Below are positions 40,587 to 47,800 of a DNA stretch of 64,000 bases, piece after piece; positions within the stretch are counted from its first letter, which is position 1, and the number at the start of each line of letters is the position of its first letter. Origin of the DNA: Phycisphaerae bacterium (GTDB lineage Bacteria; Planctomycetota; Phycisphaerae; Phycisphaerales; SM1A02); contig JABIWU010000003.1 of NCBI GenBank assembly GCA_018701395.1, positions 16,467 through 80,466 of the forward strand, given 5' to 3'. The position numbers and the translations under genes are program-made. Below the pieces are notes generated by a model. That model made no database searches. It had not been told where the DNA came from and saw only the letters and a list, made by a program, of their open reading frames with translations.

Positions 40587-41257
40587 ATCGAATTATTGTT
40601 TTAGTTGTGCCACTTATAGCTTCTCTCGTTATTGGTGGCTGTTCAGTCTTTGCATTCATCGGCGCTGGTAAGCAGGCGATGGAAGATCAAATGTTGATAG
40701 AAAAGCCAGCACAGTTTTCACTCGAAGGCAAATCAGTCGCGGTTGTTATTGATACAGATTTATCGGTGCATTACGAACATCCTGGTATTTCAAATGTAAT
40801 TGCTGAAGGAATTTCAGGCAGGATTGCAATGTATGCCGATGGCGTAAGTGTTTTACATCCAAGAGTTGTTGCGCAGTGGCAATTTGAAACTCCGCAATGG
40901 TCTGCAATGCCTACAACTGATATTGCAAGGACATTAAATGTCGATGTTGTTATTTATATCGATCTGCATAATTATTCACTTACGCCTCCTGGTAATCAAT
41001 GGCTTTGGGATGGATATTGTTCTGCATCAATTGGTATTATTGAAGCAACTAGTTATGAGGAAGATGGCTTTCTAGATATGTATGAAATTCAGGCTTCGTT
41101 CCCTCGAAAAATTAAGCACTTGACTCGCGAAGAATCTGACGAAGCAACTATTGAACGCGGTCTATTGGCGGAATTCATAAAGCAAACTGCTTGGTTGTTT
41201 TATTTGCACACAGAACCAAAACACCCAGACCGTTATCGACCGGAATTGGACGCATGA
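40583..41257 (+). CDS. Lipoprotein, first of a related pair
   Basis: A 224-residue lipoprotein: NRIIVLVVPLIASLVIGGCS has a good lipobox (IGGC, Cys at 20). The mature part has an alpha/beta pattern with KSVAVVIDTDLSVHYEHPGI and LNVDVVIYIDLHNYSLTPPG. The next gene product shows the same order of segments (VATVVFVDDRKNVMHPT, VDASVLIYVEIVGFSLTSDG), so the two are distant paralogues. Family unknown to me. ATGA overlaps on both sides. Confidence 0.75.
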   Translation: MNRIIVLVVPLIASLVIGGCSVFAFIGAGKQAMEDQMLIEKPAQFSLEGKSVAVVIDTDLSVHYEHPGISNVIAEGISGRIAMYADGVSVLHPRVVAQWQFETPQWSAMPTTDIARTLNVDVVIYIDLHNYSLTPPGNQWLWDGYCSASIGIIEATSYEEDGFLDMYEIQASFPRKIKHLTREESDEATIERGLLAEFIKQTAWLFYLHTEPKHPDRYRPELDA

Positions 41258-41904
41258 AACTACTTGCATTACTCTCATTACTATTCGTTTTTTGCTCCGC
41301 CGCCACCTCATGCAATATTGCATCTGTTGTTACATACGTAGCATCTCCTGATCCATCGAAAGAAGCAGTTTTCGTTTTGCCTAATGTTGCTACGGTTGTA
41401 TTTGTAGACGACAGAAAAAATGTGATGCACCCAACGCGATTGCGAAGAGTTGTTGCAGAGCGAATTACAAAAGACTTATTAGAAAAAGACATATTGACGA
41501 CAATGATTTCTCCTCGGGACATTTTGCGTGTTAGTTCGTCGAGCGACCGATATGGCGAACCAGTGCCTATGGATCAACTTGGCAAATCAGTTGATGCATC
41601 TGTTTTGATTTATGTTGAGATTGTTGGATTTTCATTAACAAGCGATGGTCAAACGGCAAAGCCCGTGGCAAACTGCAGTGTGAAAGTAATTGACGTACGA
41701 AATAGACAACGGTTGTTTCCACTAGACGATATGCCGTATTTTGTGCGAGCAAATGTGACAAATATTGCGCCAAGTCGACTTTCTGGTTCTGGCGAAGTGC
41801 GTAAATTGTCTGAAGAACTCGCAGAGACTCTTGGAGATGAAGTTGCGAAACTATTCTATGAACACATAACAGGTCGTCTGGGTGAAAATCTAAAAAGGCA
41901 ATAG
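41254..41904 (+). CDS. Lipoprotein, second of a related pair
   Basis: A 216-residue lipoprotein with signal KLLALLSLLFVFCSAATSCN (Cys after Ala-Thr-Ser). The mature domain resembles its upstream neighbour in the placement of a beta strand, a HP motif, a helix with VVAERI and a later strand VLIYVEIVGFSL. ATG 41254 overlaps the previous stop (ATGA); an upstream in-frame ATG at 41191 would bury the signal peptide. Function unknown; tandem duplication followed by divergence is likely. Confidence 0.75.
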   Translation: MKLLALLSLLFVFCSAATSCNIASVVTYVASPDPSKEAVFVLPNVATVVFVDDRKNVMHPTRLRRVVAERITKDLLEKDILTTMISPRDILRVSSSSDRYGEPVPMDQLGKSVDASVLIYVEIVGFSLTSDGQTAKPVANCSVKVIDVRNRQRLFPLDDMPYFVRANVTNIAPSRLSGSGEVRKLSEELAETLGDEVAKLFYEHITGRLGENLKRQ

Positions 41905-41907
41905 ACG

Positions 41908-42981
41908 ATGCAAACTCTGCATGTCATAACTCCAAGCGACCCGTCCACATCAGATTGTTTTGTTGGATTGATGCGCTTAGCGCAACGGCAAATCGGCGGT
42001 GAGCATAAAACAATTGTTATCGGAGACCAAGTTGAGGCAGAGGCGTTGCGACAGAGGGGAATCCAAATGCTTGGTTCGCTTGGCGGTATTAAAAACAAAT
42101 CAAACACGCTGAGTCGTCGCCTAGGTCGTCTTTTAGACACTGTATGCATTTCAGCGAAAAGTACTTGTATTGGTTGGGGTTGGCATTCTGCTTCAGTATT
42201 GAGCACGCTGCAAATAAATGCAGAAACAACTGCCTATGTCGACGAAGTAGATGATTGTATTTCGTTCAAAAATAATACTACTGGAATTATTCCAACGAAT
42301 TGGAATGTGTCACAACGATTGTTGGCAATGGGCATAGACGAAACAGTGCTCGCAGAACCAATCGTTGGAGTAGCACCAAAAAGTGTTGTTGTTGATAGTA
42401 AGACGGTGTTAGAACTAGTTGGTATTCCTGTTGATTGTTGCATCGTTGCTATTGTTGGCGACGCTTCTTCTTGCGAAGAGTTGTTGACTGTTGCCATGCA
42501 AATAAAATCGACAGGTCTTGCAATTTGTTTTGTACTCCCTCCGAACTATCAACATCGAGCAATTGTAATGTTGGCAGCAACGGAGAAGGGGGTAGCAGAT
42601 GTATTTAGGTGCACACCGCCGGAGTTACGAACGGCAGATATTATTTCAGCAGCAAGTTGTATTTGGGCACCATCGGTCGCGGAATTCGCGACATCGTGCG
42701 CGGTGCTTGACGTTGTAGATGCTGCTTGGGATGGCATTCCTATTCTCGCCGGAACGAACCATCCAATAGCATCAATTCCAACTGTTGGGAAATTGATTGC
42801 ATGTGCTGGTTCTTACAATGCAATTTGCAGTTGGATTATTGGCGTTGTAAAAAATGAAAAAACAATTACAAAGAAAAGCGCAGAAACAACGATGGCGATC
42901 AGATCAATAGCATCCCCGTCTAGATTTATTGAAGGTCTTTTACTTCGAACAACTTCACCGCGTTCGTGTACGCGTTGCTGA
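41908..42981 (+). CDS. Possible glycosyltransferase-like protein
   Basis: A 357-residue soluble protein with two Rossmann-like halves: the first contains LHVITPSDPSTSDCFVGLMRL and IGWGWHSASVLST, the second ILVELVGIPVDCCIVAIVGDAS-type segments and LDVVDAAWDGIPILAGTNHP, reminiscent of the C-terminal donor-binding half of GT4-type glycosyltransferases. The usual Glu of the E-x7-E motif is not obvious, so activity is doubtful. It follows the lipoprotein pair by three bases. The C-terminus is cysteine-containing and basic, and its coding region overlaps the convergent flavin reductase by 27 bases. Confidence 0.45.
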   Translation: MQTLHVITPSDPSTSDCFVGLMRLAQRQIGGEHKTIVIGDQVEAEALRQRGIQMLGSLGGIKNKSNTLSRRLGRLLDTVCISAKSTCIGWGWHSASVLSTLQINAETTAYVDEVDDCISFKNNTTGIIPTNWNVSQRLLAMGIDETVLAEPIVGVAPKSVVVDSKTVLELVGIPVDCCIVAIVGDASSCEELLTVAMQIKSTGLAICFVLPPNYQHRAIVMLAATEKGVADVFRCTPPELRTADIISAASCIWAPSVAEFATSCAVLDVVDAAWDGIPILAGTNHPIASIPTVGKLIACAGSYNAICSWIIGVVKNEKTITKKSAETTMAIRSIASPSRFIEGLLLRTTSPRSCTRC

Positions 42982-43503
42982 TTTACTTGAAGTAGCACGT
43001 GCAACTCGTTTGTCATACGTTGGAGGCGTAACTAAATTTCGGTGGCTTTTTTGTAATGAAGATTCGGCGTAACAAGAAACCACGCGTCCAAGATATAATC
43101 TGCAATCTGCTTCGGGCGATAGGTGCCCCTCAAGTTTGCAATCGAACCAAAGTTTAGATTCCGGCAAAATTGGCATTCCAGTTTCTGCTGTAATTGTGGT
43201 AAGTGCTAAAAATGGATCTTCATCTCGTTCATGATCACGGTTGAATAATCTCATCGCTCTTCGATCATTAGGCGGTACAAGGCAGAGCGCAAATGCACGA
43301 GCATCACGGAGCATTGGTTCAATTTGTTGCCCCTTGGGAATGGCTACGATGAGCATTGGCGGCTCAGTACTGCACTGTTGAACCCAATTAGTCAGTATGC
43401 CGTCACGAAATTTGTCGTGTGTGCATGTTAAAACAAAGGTTGCAGAAGGCAATAGCTGCAGGACCTTGTGGATTAGTTGTGGATGGGCAGTTTCTTCAGC
43501 CAT
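42955..43503 (-). CDS. Flavin reductase-like FMN-binding protein
   Basis: A 182-residue split-barrel protein: LLPSATFVLTCTHDKFRDGILTNWVQQCS is the typical N-terminal strand-loop, followed by PPMLIVAIPKGQQIEPMLRDARAFALCLV. These domains bind FMN and reduce flavins or other acceptors. The C-terminal tail is Ser/Arg/Thr-rich and overlaps the convergent gene. No Shine-Dalgarno is seen before ATG 43503. Substrate unknown. Confidence 0.8.
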   Translation of the reverse strand: MAEETAHPQLIHKVLQLLPSATFVLTCTHDKFRDGILTNWVQQCSTEPPMLIVAIPKGQQIEPMLRDARAFALCLVPPNDRRAMRLFNRDHERDEDPFLALTTITAETGMPILPESKLWFDCKLEGHLSPEADCRLYLGRVVSCYAESSLQKSHRNLVTPPTYDKRVARATSSKSATRTRTR

Positions 43504-43622
43504 TTTATTTAGCGAACTTAAAAAATGTCGGAACTACTTGTTCCTACAGTACTTAAGATGCCACAAAACAAGTTAAGTGCAACGTCCGAGAACTAGCAAT
43601 TTCAACTTTTTTTAACAAAGTG

Positions 43623-43665
43623 TTGCAAAATGGGGAAAGTTGGGGTACTGTGGGGGCGATTGGTA
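43623..43665 (+). promoter_or_regulatory. mraZ promoter overlapping four MraZ-type TGGGN boxes
   Basis: TTGCAA (43623-43628), 17 bases, and TACTGT (43646-43651) form a plausible promoter. TGGGG occurs at 43631, 43641 and 43651, and a fourth, imperfect TGGTA at 43661, so all four begin exactly 10 bases apart with five-base spacers. In E. coli MraZ binds TGGGN repeats with five-base spacers upstream of its own gene. The boxes cover the -10 element, which fits repression. The rest of the 43504-43687 gap shows nothing else. Confidence 0.82.
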
Positions 43666-43687
43666 ATGAAGAACCCAAAAGCACACC

Positions 43688-44149
43688 ATGTTAATTGTAG
43701 GCGAAACAGCACGATCTATCGACGAAAAACAGCGAATCTCTATACCAAAAGAGATGCGAGAGTTTTTTGCAATGGAGAATGGGCCAAGTATTGTCTATGC
43801 AACACCAGGAGCAAATGGCTCAATTTGGTTATATCCAAAAGCGGCGTTCGAATCCAGAGCGAACGTGATGGAAAACTCGCTACTGTCCAACGAGGACGAA
43901 ATGGAACTCGAGCAAATACTGTTCTCTCAAACGACACGTCTCGAGATCGACAAGTCGGGCAGAATTCGATTGCCCGAAGTATTACTCTCCTTCGTTGGAA
44001 TAGATGCACAAGCAATACTGTTAGGAGTTCGGGACCATCTCGAAGTGGTCAACCCAAAAAATTGGGAAGTGCAGAAACGAGAGGGATTACCAAAACTGAA
44101 AGAAATAATGGCTCGAATCAGAAACAAAAAAGAGGAAAAACCCTGCTGA
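43688..44149 (+). CDS. mraZ: Transcriptional regulator MraZ
   Basis: A 153-residue protein with two SpoVT/AbrB-type repeats: RSIDEKQRISIPKEMREFF (about 9-27) and RLEIDKSGRIRLPEVLLSF (about 82-100), each with the D-x-x-x-R-I-x-x-P pattern of MraZ. MraZ forms ring-shaped oligomers that bind direct repeats upstream of its own gene and control the mra/dcw operon. Here no rsmH, fts or mur gene follows; the next features are a hairpin-rich non-coding region and convergent csrA. A set of TGGGN boxes lies directly upstream. The start has only a weak GAAG ribosome-binding site. Confidence 0.88.
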   Translation: MLIVGETARSIDEKQRISIPKEMREFFAMENGPSIVYATPGANGSIWLYPKAAFESRANVMENSLLSNEDEMELEQILFSQTTRLEIDKSGRIRLPEVLLSFVGIDAQAILLGVRDHLEVVNPKNWEVQKREGLPKLKEIMARIRNKKEEKPC

Positions 44150-44337
44150 TGGCTTCGAGGCAACACATTTTGATTTCTAACGCTGAGCAAGGACGCTCGG
44201 CTCGCAAGGGGGAGGGCGTCAGGGACGATGCAACCACCTTGCATGAAATATACGCAGTAAATACTGCATAAAGTGAGTCAAGGATGACTCGCAAACGAGA
44301 AAGTGCCAGCACGGACGCACGGCACTAATCAACCCTG

Positions 44338-44365
44338 GTTCTCGACTCAAGACCGAGTCGAGAAC
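44338..44365 (+). repeat. Perfect 11-bp hairpin
   Basis: GTTCTCGACTC at 44338-44348 pairs exactly with GAGTCGAGAAC at 44355-44365 around loop AAGACC. It has no T-run after it and is probably a structural element of the non-coding region rather than a terminator. Confidence 0.8.
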
Positions 44366-44411
44366 TATTCCTCAAGTCGGTCGAGCGAAATGCTCGACTA
44401 CCTTCCCCTTT

Positions 44412-44452
44412 GACCCTCGGCATGACCCACCACATGCCGCGGGTCATTTTTT
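44412..44452 (+). terminator. Intrinsic terminator after the mraZ-csrA intergenic RNA
   Basis: A 13-bp stem with one mismatch (GACCCTCGGCATG at 44412-44424 with CATGCCGCGGGTC at 44433-44445) and an 8-base loop is followed by ATTTTTT. The T-run is on the plus-strand side only, so it ends transcription coming from mraZ or the candidate RNA, not from csrA. Confidence 0.88.
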
Positions 44453-44457
44453 ATGCA

Positions 44458-44676
44458 CTATTTGTTTGAAGCTGGGCGAATTTTACCAGCAATTGCAGGG
44501 CCATTATTGGTAATTTCTTCAGCAACTTCATGCCGATGAACAGGGACCTCTCTTGGGAAATCGAATGCAATTCGAACTCGGTCGCCTTTGATTGAGGCAA
44601 TGCGAACAACTCCTAGTGGATTTGCTGGATCCCCTATAACAACCTCTTCCCCTTCTCTTCTTGTAATCACGAGCAT
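44458..44676 (-). CDS. csrA: Carbon storage regulator CsrA
   Basis: A 72-residue CsrA/RsmA: LVITRREGEEVVIGDP at the N-terminus and REVPVHRHEVAEEI containing the RNA-contacting Arg of the VHREE-like segment. It binds GGA motifs in mRNAs, usually blocking translation. The start has the strongest Shine-Dalgarno in the window, ACAGGAGG ending eight bases before ATG 44676; this sequence is itself a good CsrA site, so autorepression is plausible. The candidate GGA-loop RNA lies immediately beyond its 3' end on the other strand. Confidence 0.95.
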   Translation of the reverse strand: MLVITRREGEEVVIGDPANPLGVVRIASIKGDRVRIAFDFPREVPVHRHEVAEEITNNGPAIAGKIRPASNK

Positions 44677-44730
44677 AACGCGAACCTCCTGTCGCCACTT
44701 CCAGTTAGAAATATCGCGCAGCCTGCGCGA
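44677..44730 (-). promoter_or_regulatory. csrA leader with two GGA sites and a palindromic hairpin
   Basis: On the minus strand the leader contains CTGGAAG and, about 10 bases later, ACAGGAGG overlapping the Shine-Dalgarno; paired GGA sites at such spacing suit binding by one CsrA dimer. Just upstream, TCGCGCAG-G-CTGCGCGA (44714-44730) is a GC-rich palindrome able to form a hairpin with loop AGGCT. The remaining gap to 44853 shows only A/T-rich sequence without a clear promoter. Confidence 0.45.
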
Positions 44731-44853
44731 ACCACCATTTGCTATGGTAGCAAAAAACTAGCAAAAAGAGGTGCCTAAAATTGGAGAATTTTCTTCCCTG
44801 CCCATTCATAACCTACTTACTGGCAATATGTTGCATTATTGAACGCGTAGGTG

Positions 44854-45111
44854 TTATTCCACAGCCTCAACGGATGTAACTACACTAATTCGATCTTTCA
44901 GCGTCGTTTCAATGGTTGTTTGAAGTGTCATGCCAAGAGAAGGGCAACCAATGCAGGCACCCAAGAAGCGAATTGAGACGACGCCAGAGGCATCAACACC
45001 GACAAGTTCGATGTCTCCTCCATCAGCTTGAATTGCTGGCCTAATTAACTCAATGACAGCATTCACTTCATCGAAAATAGGGGAATTGGATTTTGTGTCT
45101 TCGTTCGTCAT
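44854..45111 (-). CDS. NifU-like C-terminal domain protein
   Basis: An 85-residue Nfu-type scaffold: VIELIRPAIQADGGDIELVGVD then FLGACIGCPSLGMTLQTTIE, whose CxxC binds a 4Fe-4S cluster (as a dimer) for delivery to apoproteins. No N-terminal NfuA A-type domain is present. TATTAT ends eight bases before ATG 45111 and there is no Shine-Dalgarno. It stands alone between csrA and a divergent unknown gene. A cysteine desulfurase-like gene occurs at 59.6 kb but is not linked. Confidence 0.93.
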   Translation of the reverse strand: MTNEDTKSNSPIFDEVNAVIELIRPAIQADGGDIELVGVDASGVVSIRFLGACIGCPSLGMTLQTTIETTLKDRISVVTSVEAVE

Positions 45112-45167
45112 CTTGCTAAATAATACGCTGAAGTCGTTTCCTCTGCTAGCGGTTGTACACTGTAAAC

Positions 45168-46586
45168 ATGATTCGATTAATGCTTATTACTATTTATGTT
45201 TCTTTACTACTGTTTAACTGTGGAGGACAGACGATTCACAGTCCCAGCGCAACGCTCAAGGAGACAGGTCGTCCATCGAGTGTGCATATAGAAGCAATGG
45301 CGATGCTTGACGTAAATGTTGGAAAGGCCGATACAAACTACCAAGCCATATTGCAGCGAATGCTTTGGGTTCCCGGTTACACCAATGAAGCGAGGTTAGA
45401 GGCATTAGCACGTCTTTGGTTTATCGATAGAGAAGGGACTGTCCGAATAATTCGTCAACGACTTGCTCGTTTGGATAACCCGACTTGGTTGAAAGCGCTC
45501 TGCCAGTGGATTGCAGATGAAGATGTAAAAGAGTTGGATGAGGCGCTCATCAGTTCATGGGCGAATAAATCTTTCTTAATGCAAACAGACGACGAGCGTC
45601 CAGAGTATTTGGCGTTAGTTCGAATGTACGATGAAACGGTAATTGCAGATTTGATTTTTGATTCTATGCTCCAAGAGAAAAAAGCATGGAAACAAAGTTA
45701 TCGAACTCGTTGTTGGGAATTGCTTCACCGTCTATCGCAACGCGACCGTTTAATTGCACTGTTGGAAGATTCGACATTTGACGAAGATGATTTGTTTTTC
45801 ATTGACTTACAAAAAGCAAAAATTGAATTAGGCATAGTTCCATTATGCCGTGAAGAAATATTATGGATTCGTGAATTGTCAAAACCTGAGTACAGTTCAT
45901 TTTGGGGAGAAGCAGTAGAAGCACTCAACGAACTCGACATAGATCGACGGTCAGAAATAGAAATGCGAGATATTCCGGTAGCAGTTTCGTTAAAACGGCA
46001 CGGCGGGGAAGGTGCATTTTCAAGATCAGTTCCAGTGATGCTACGCGAGATAGCTACGCAAACCGATAACCAGAAGCATTACACTGAAACAATGGGCGGT
46101 GGTCAATATGTCCCTGGAAGTGAACGGTTAAAAACGTACAGAGACAAATTAACGTGGGGCGATGCGGTTGCGCTTGAGATGGTGCTCGCAGCTCTCGATG
46201 TACCTCAAGTACGCGAGCATCTTTTTGATTATGCAATACGAGATAATCTGGACGTAACGACTGAATACGGTGGAGTACTTGCCTTAGATAAAAAGGGCAG
46301 GTTCGAAGTACTTGAATTTAAGCCGAAGGTTCGGCATCATGACCGTAGATTTAATGCATCGCAAGAAATGTTTGACGCAGCATACACCGCGCTATTTCAT
46401 TTTCATTTTCACGCACAGAAACTGAGGAATGGTGACCACGCAGGTCCAGGCGCTGGCGATAAAAATTATGCAGATAACACTCGTGCAAATTGCCTTGTAT
46501 TTACATTTGTTGATGAAGACACTTTAAACGTTGATTTCTACAGGCACGGTGGAATTGTGATTGATTTAGGCACGATATCTAAATAA
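45168..46586 (+). CDS. Exported protein with helical repeats and His-rich C-terminal domain
   Basis: A 472-residue protein with an N-terminal signal (IRLMLITIYVSLLLFNCGGQ; Cys could be lipidated but Asn at -1 is unusual). Residues about 40-270 look like HEAT-type helical pairs (NEARLEALARLWFIDREGTV, NPTWLKALCQWIADEDVKEL). A distinct C-terminal domain (about 335-472) contains GGVLALDKKGRFEVLEFKPK and FHFHFHAQ followed by GPGAGDKNYADNTRANCLVF; the order H-x-H ... G-x-x-D resembles JAMM or DUF4329-like metallopeptidases, but this is only a pattern match. TACACT ends six bases before the ATG. The next gene, an M48 protease, overlaps by TAATG. Confidence 0.6.
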   Translation: MIRLMLITIYVSLLLFNCGGQTIHSPSATLKETGRPSSVHIEAMAMLDVNVGKADTNYQAILQRMLWVPGYTNEARLEALARLWFIDREGTVRIIRQRLARLDNPTWLKALCQWIADEDVKELDEALISSWANKSFLMQTDDERPEYLALVRMYDETVIADLIFDSMLQEKKAWKQSYRTRCWELLHRLSQRDRLIALLEDSTFDEDDLFFIDLQKAKIELGIVPLCREEILWIRELSKPEYSSFWGEAVEALNELDIDRRSEIEMRDIPVAVSLKRHGGEGAFSRSVPVMLREIATQTDNQKHYTETMGGGQYVPGSERLKTYRDKLTWGDAVALEMVLAALDVPQVREHLFDYAIRDNLDVTTEYGGVLALDKKGRFEVLEFKPKVRHHDRRFNASQEMFDAAYTALFHFHFHAQKLRNGDHAGPGAGDKNYADNTRANCLVFTFVDEDTLNVDFYRHGGIVIDLGTISK

Positions 46587-47800
46587 TGATTCGGCCAATT
46601 TCATTATTTTTAGTTCTTATGCTCGCTTTAGCTGGCAGAAAAACTGCAGATGAAATGCAACTGAGTGAACTTGGCCTTCTCATTTGTTTATGTATTGTGC
46701 CATTGTGTGCAATTGTCGCGATGCGATTCGAAAAATATACAAAAGTTGTTCAGTTGTATGCGACTTTAATACTTTTGCTTAGCCTGTATTTAGCGATTGA
46801 AAACTTCGGCTGGAAAGTTTTCCTAGAAAAACAATTTGGTACTAATGAACTTTTGATTGGTTCTTTGGTACTACTGCCGACAATACTGTGGTTACTTATT
46901 CTTTGGTGGATTTCATCCCCAATTACAAATAGACTTTCGTGGGTATCGCATCGTCTTCGATTAGACGTACTGCTCCTTTTGATTCCAGTGTTTTTGTTAT
47001 TTTTAGTTGAAGAAATCGCAACTGCACTACACTTTGGCGAAGATGTACGAAGTGTTATGGAATTAGGAGCTTTGTTGTTATTGCTTGCCTACATGCCATT
47101 TATTATGACGTTTATTCTTTCAGCAAAACAAATGGAAAATTATTCCTTGCGAACCGCGATAATGGAGGTGGCAGCACGTGCGCGCATCCGAAATTCAAAA
47201 GTATTTGTTTGGAATACACATAATCGAATCATGAACGCGTTTGCGACAGGACTTATATTACAACCAAAACTTTTAGTTTTGACAGATAAGTTAATTGCTC
47301 GATTAACACCAAGGGAACTATTAGCAGTCACCGCGCATGAATACGCCCATCATAAATATTGGCACACAACCTTTCTTGTCCTAACTGCTTTTGTTTCTAT
47401 GAGAGTGATGAGTATTGTATTTCCGCTTCTTGGTGCATCTAATTCAGGCAATTCGGAACAAGTTGCACAGTTAGTCTTAACTATCCTTGCAATTATTCTC
47501 GTCTCGCGACAATTTGAACGCCAAGCAGACGCATATTCGGCGTTGGAAATGTCCAAAAACTTCGGTGGCGAAATAACAGAAGATGGTGGAAGTGCACTTG
47601 CGGACGCTCTGGGAGCGATTGCATTCTCTCAGGGCATAAAACCAAATGCATTTGATTTATTGCATGGTTCAATTGCCTCTCGGCAACGGTACTTATTTGG
47701 GATAGTTGGTTCGAAGTATTCAGCAATAGCCGTAAACAAAAGAGTATTTTGGTTAAAATTGGGACTGGCAATCATTTTGGTTGGAACTTTTTTCCTATGA
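46586..47800 (+). CDS. M48 family membrane metalloprotease
   Basis: A 404-residue protein with N-terminal membrane helices between about residues 5 and 175, the zinc motif HEYAHH near 251, and a later QFERQADAYSALEM whose Glu/Asp residues suit the third ligand. Another helix closes the C-terminus (LGLAIILVGTFFL). The layout resembles HtpX/Ste24-type proteases that degrade membrane proteins or process exported ones. It is coupled by TAATG to the upstream exported protein and by ATGA to the dapF-like gene. Confidence 0.85.
   Translation: MIRPISLFLVLMLALAGRKTADEMQLSELGLLICLCIVPLCAIVAMRFEKYTKVVQLYATLILLLSLYLAIENFGWKVFLEKQFGTNELLIGSLVLLPTILWLLILWWISSPITNRLSWVSHRLRLDVLLLLIPVFLLFLVEEIATALHFGEDVRSVMELGALLLLLAYMPFIMTFILSAKQMENYSLRTAIMEVAARARIRNSKVFVWNTHNRIMNAFATGLILQPKLLVLTDKLIARLTPRELLAVTAHEYAHHKYWHTTFLVLTAFVSMRVMSIVFPLLGASNSGNSEQVAQLVLTILAIILVSRQFERQADAYSALEMSKNFGGEITEDGGSALADALGAIAFSQGIKPNAFDLLHGSIASRQRYLFGIVGSKYSAIAVNKRVFWLKLGLAIILVGTFFL

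Larger units (their letters stand above)
44182..44452 (+). ncRNA. Candidate CsrA-binding RNA with four ANGGA hexaloops
   Basis: Seen: (1) GCTGAGC/GCTCGGC, a 7-bp stem with loop AAGGAC (44182-44201); (2) GCGTC/GATGC with loop AGGGAC (44216-44231); (3) GTGAGTC/GACTCGC, 7 bp, loop AAGGAT (44273-44292); (4) GTGCC/GGCAC with an inner GC/GC pair and loop ACGGAC (44303-44325). All loops fit A-N-GGA-Y, the CsrA/RsmA site. Three further hairpins lack GGA (44254-44267, 44338-44365, 44380-44398) and an intrinsic terminator ends the region. Known: CsrB/RsmZ-type RNAs sequester CsrA through repeated GGA loops. Inferred: this is such an RNA, either independent or released from the mraZ 3' end; no clear own promoter was found. 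csrA is the adjacent convergent gene. Confidence 0.6.

Noticed and set aside
43630..44271. 213-residue plus-strand frame over the mraZ locus
   Set aside because: It overlaps mraZ in another frame and its composition is shadow-like; mraZ has clear repeats and an operator.
44338..44398. CRISPR-like or REP repeats between mraZ and csrA
   Set aside because: The hairpins are different from one another in sequence and spacing; there are no direct repeats with unique spacers.
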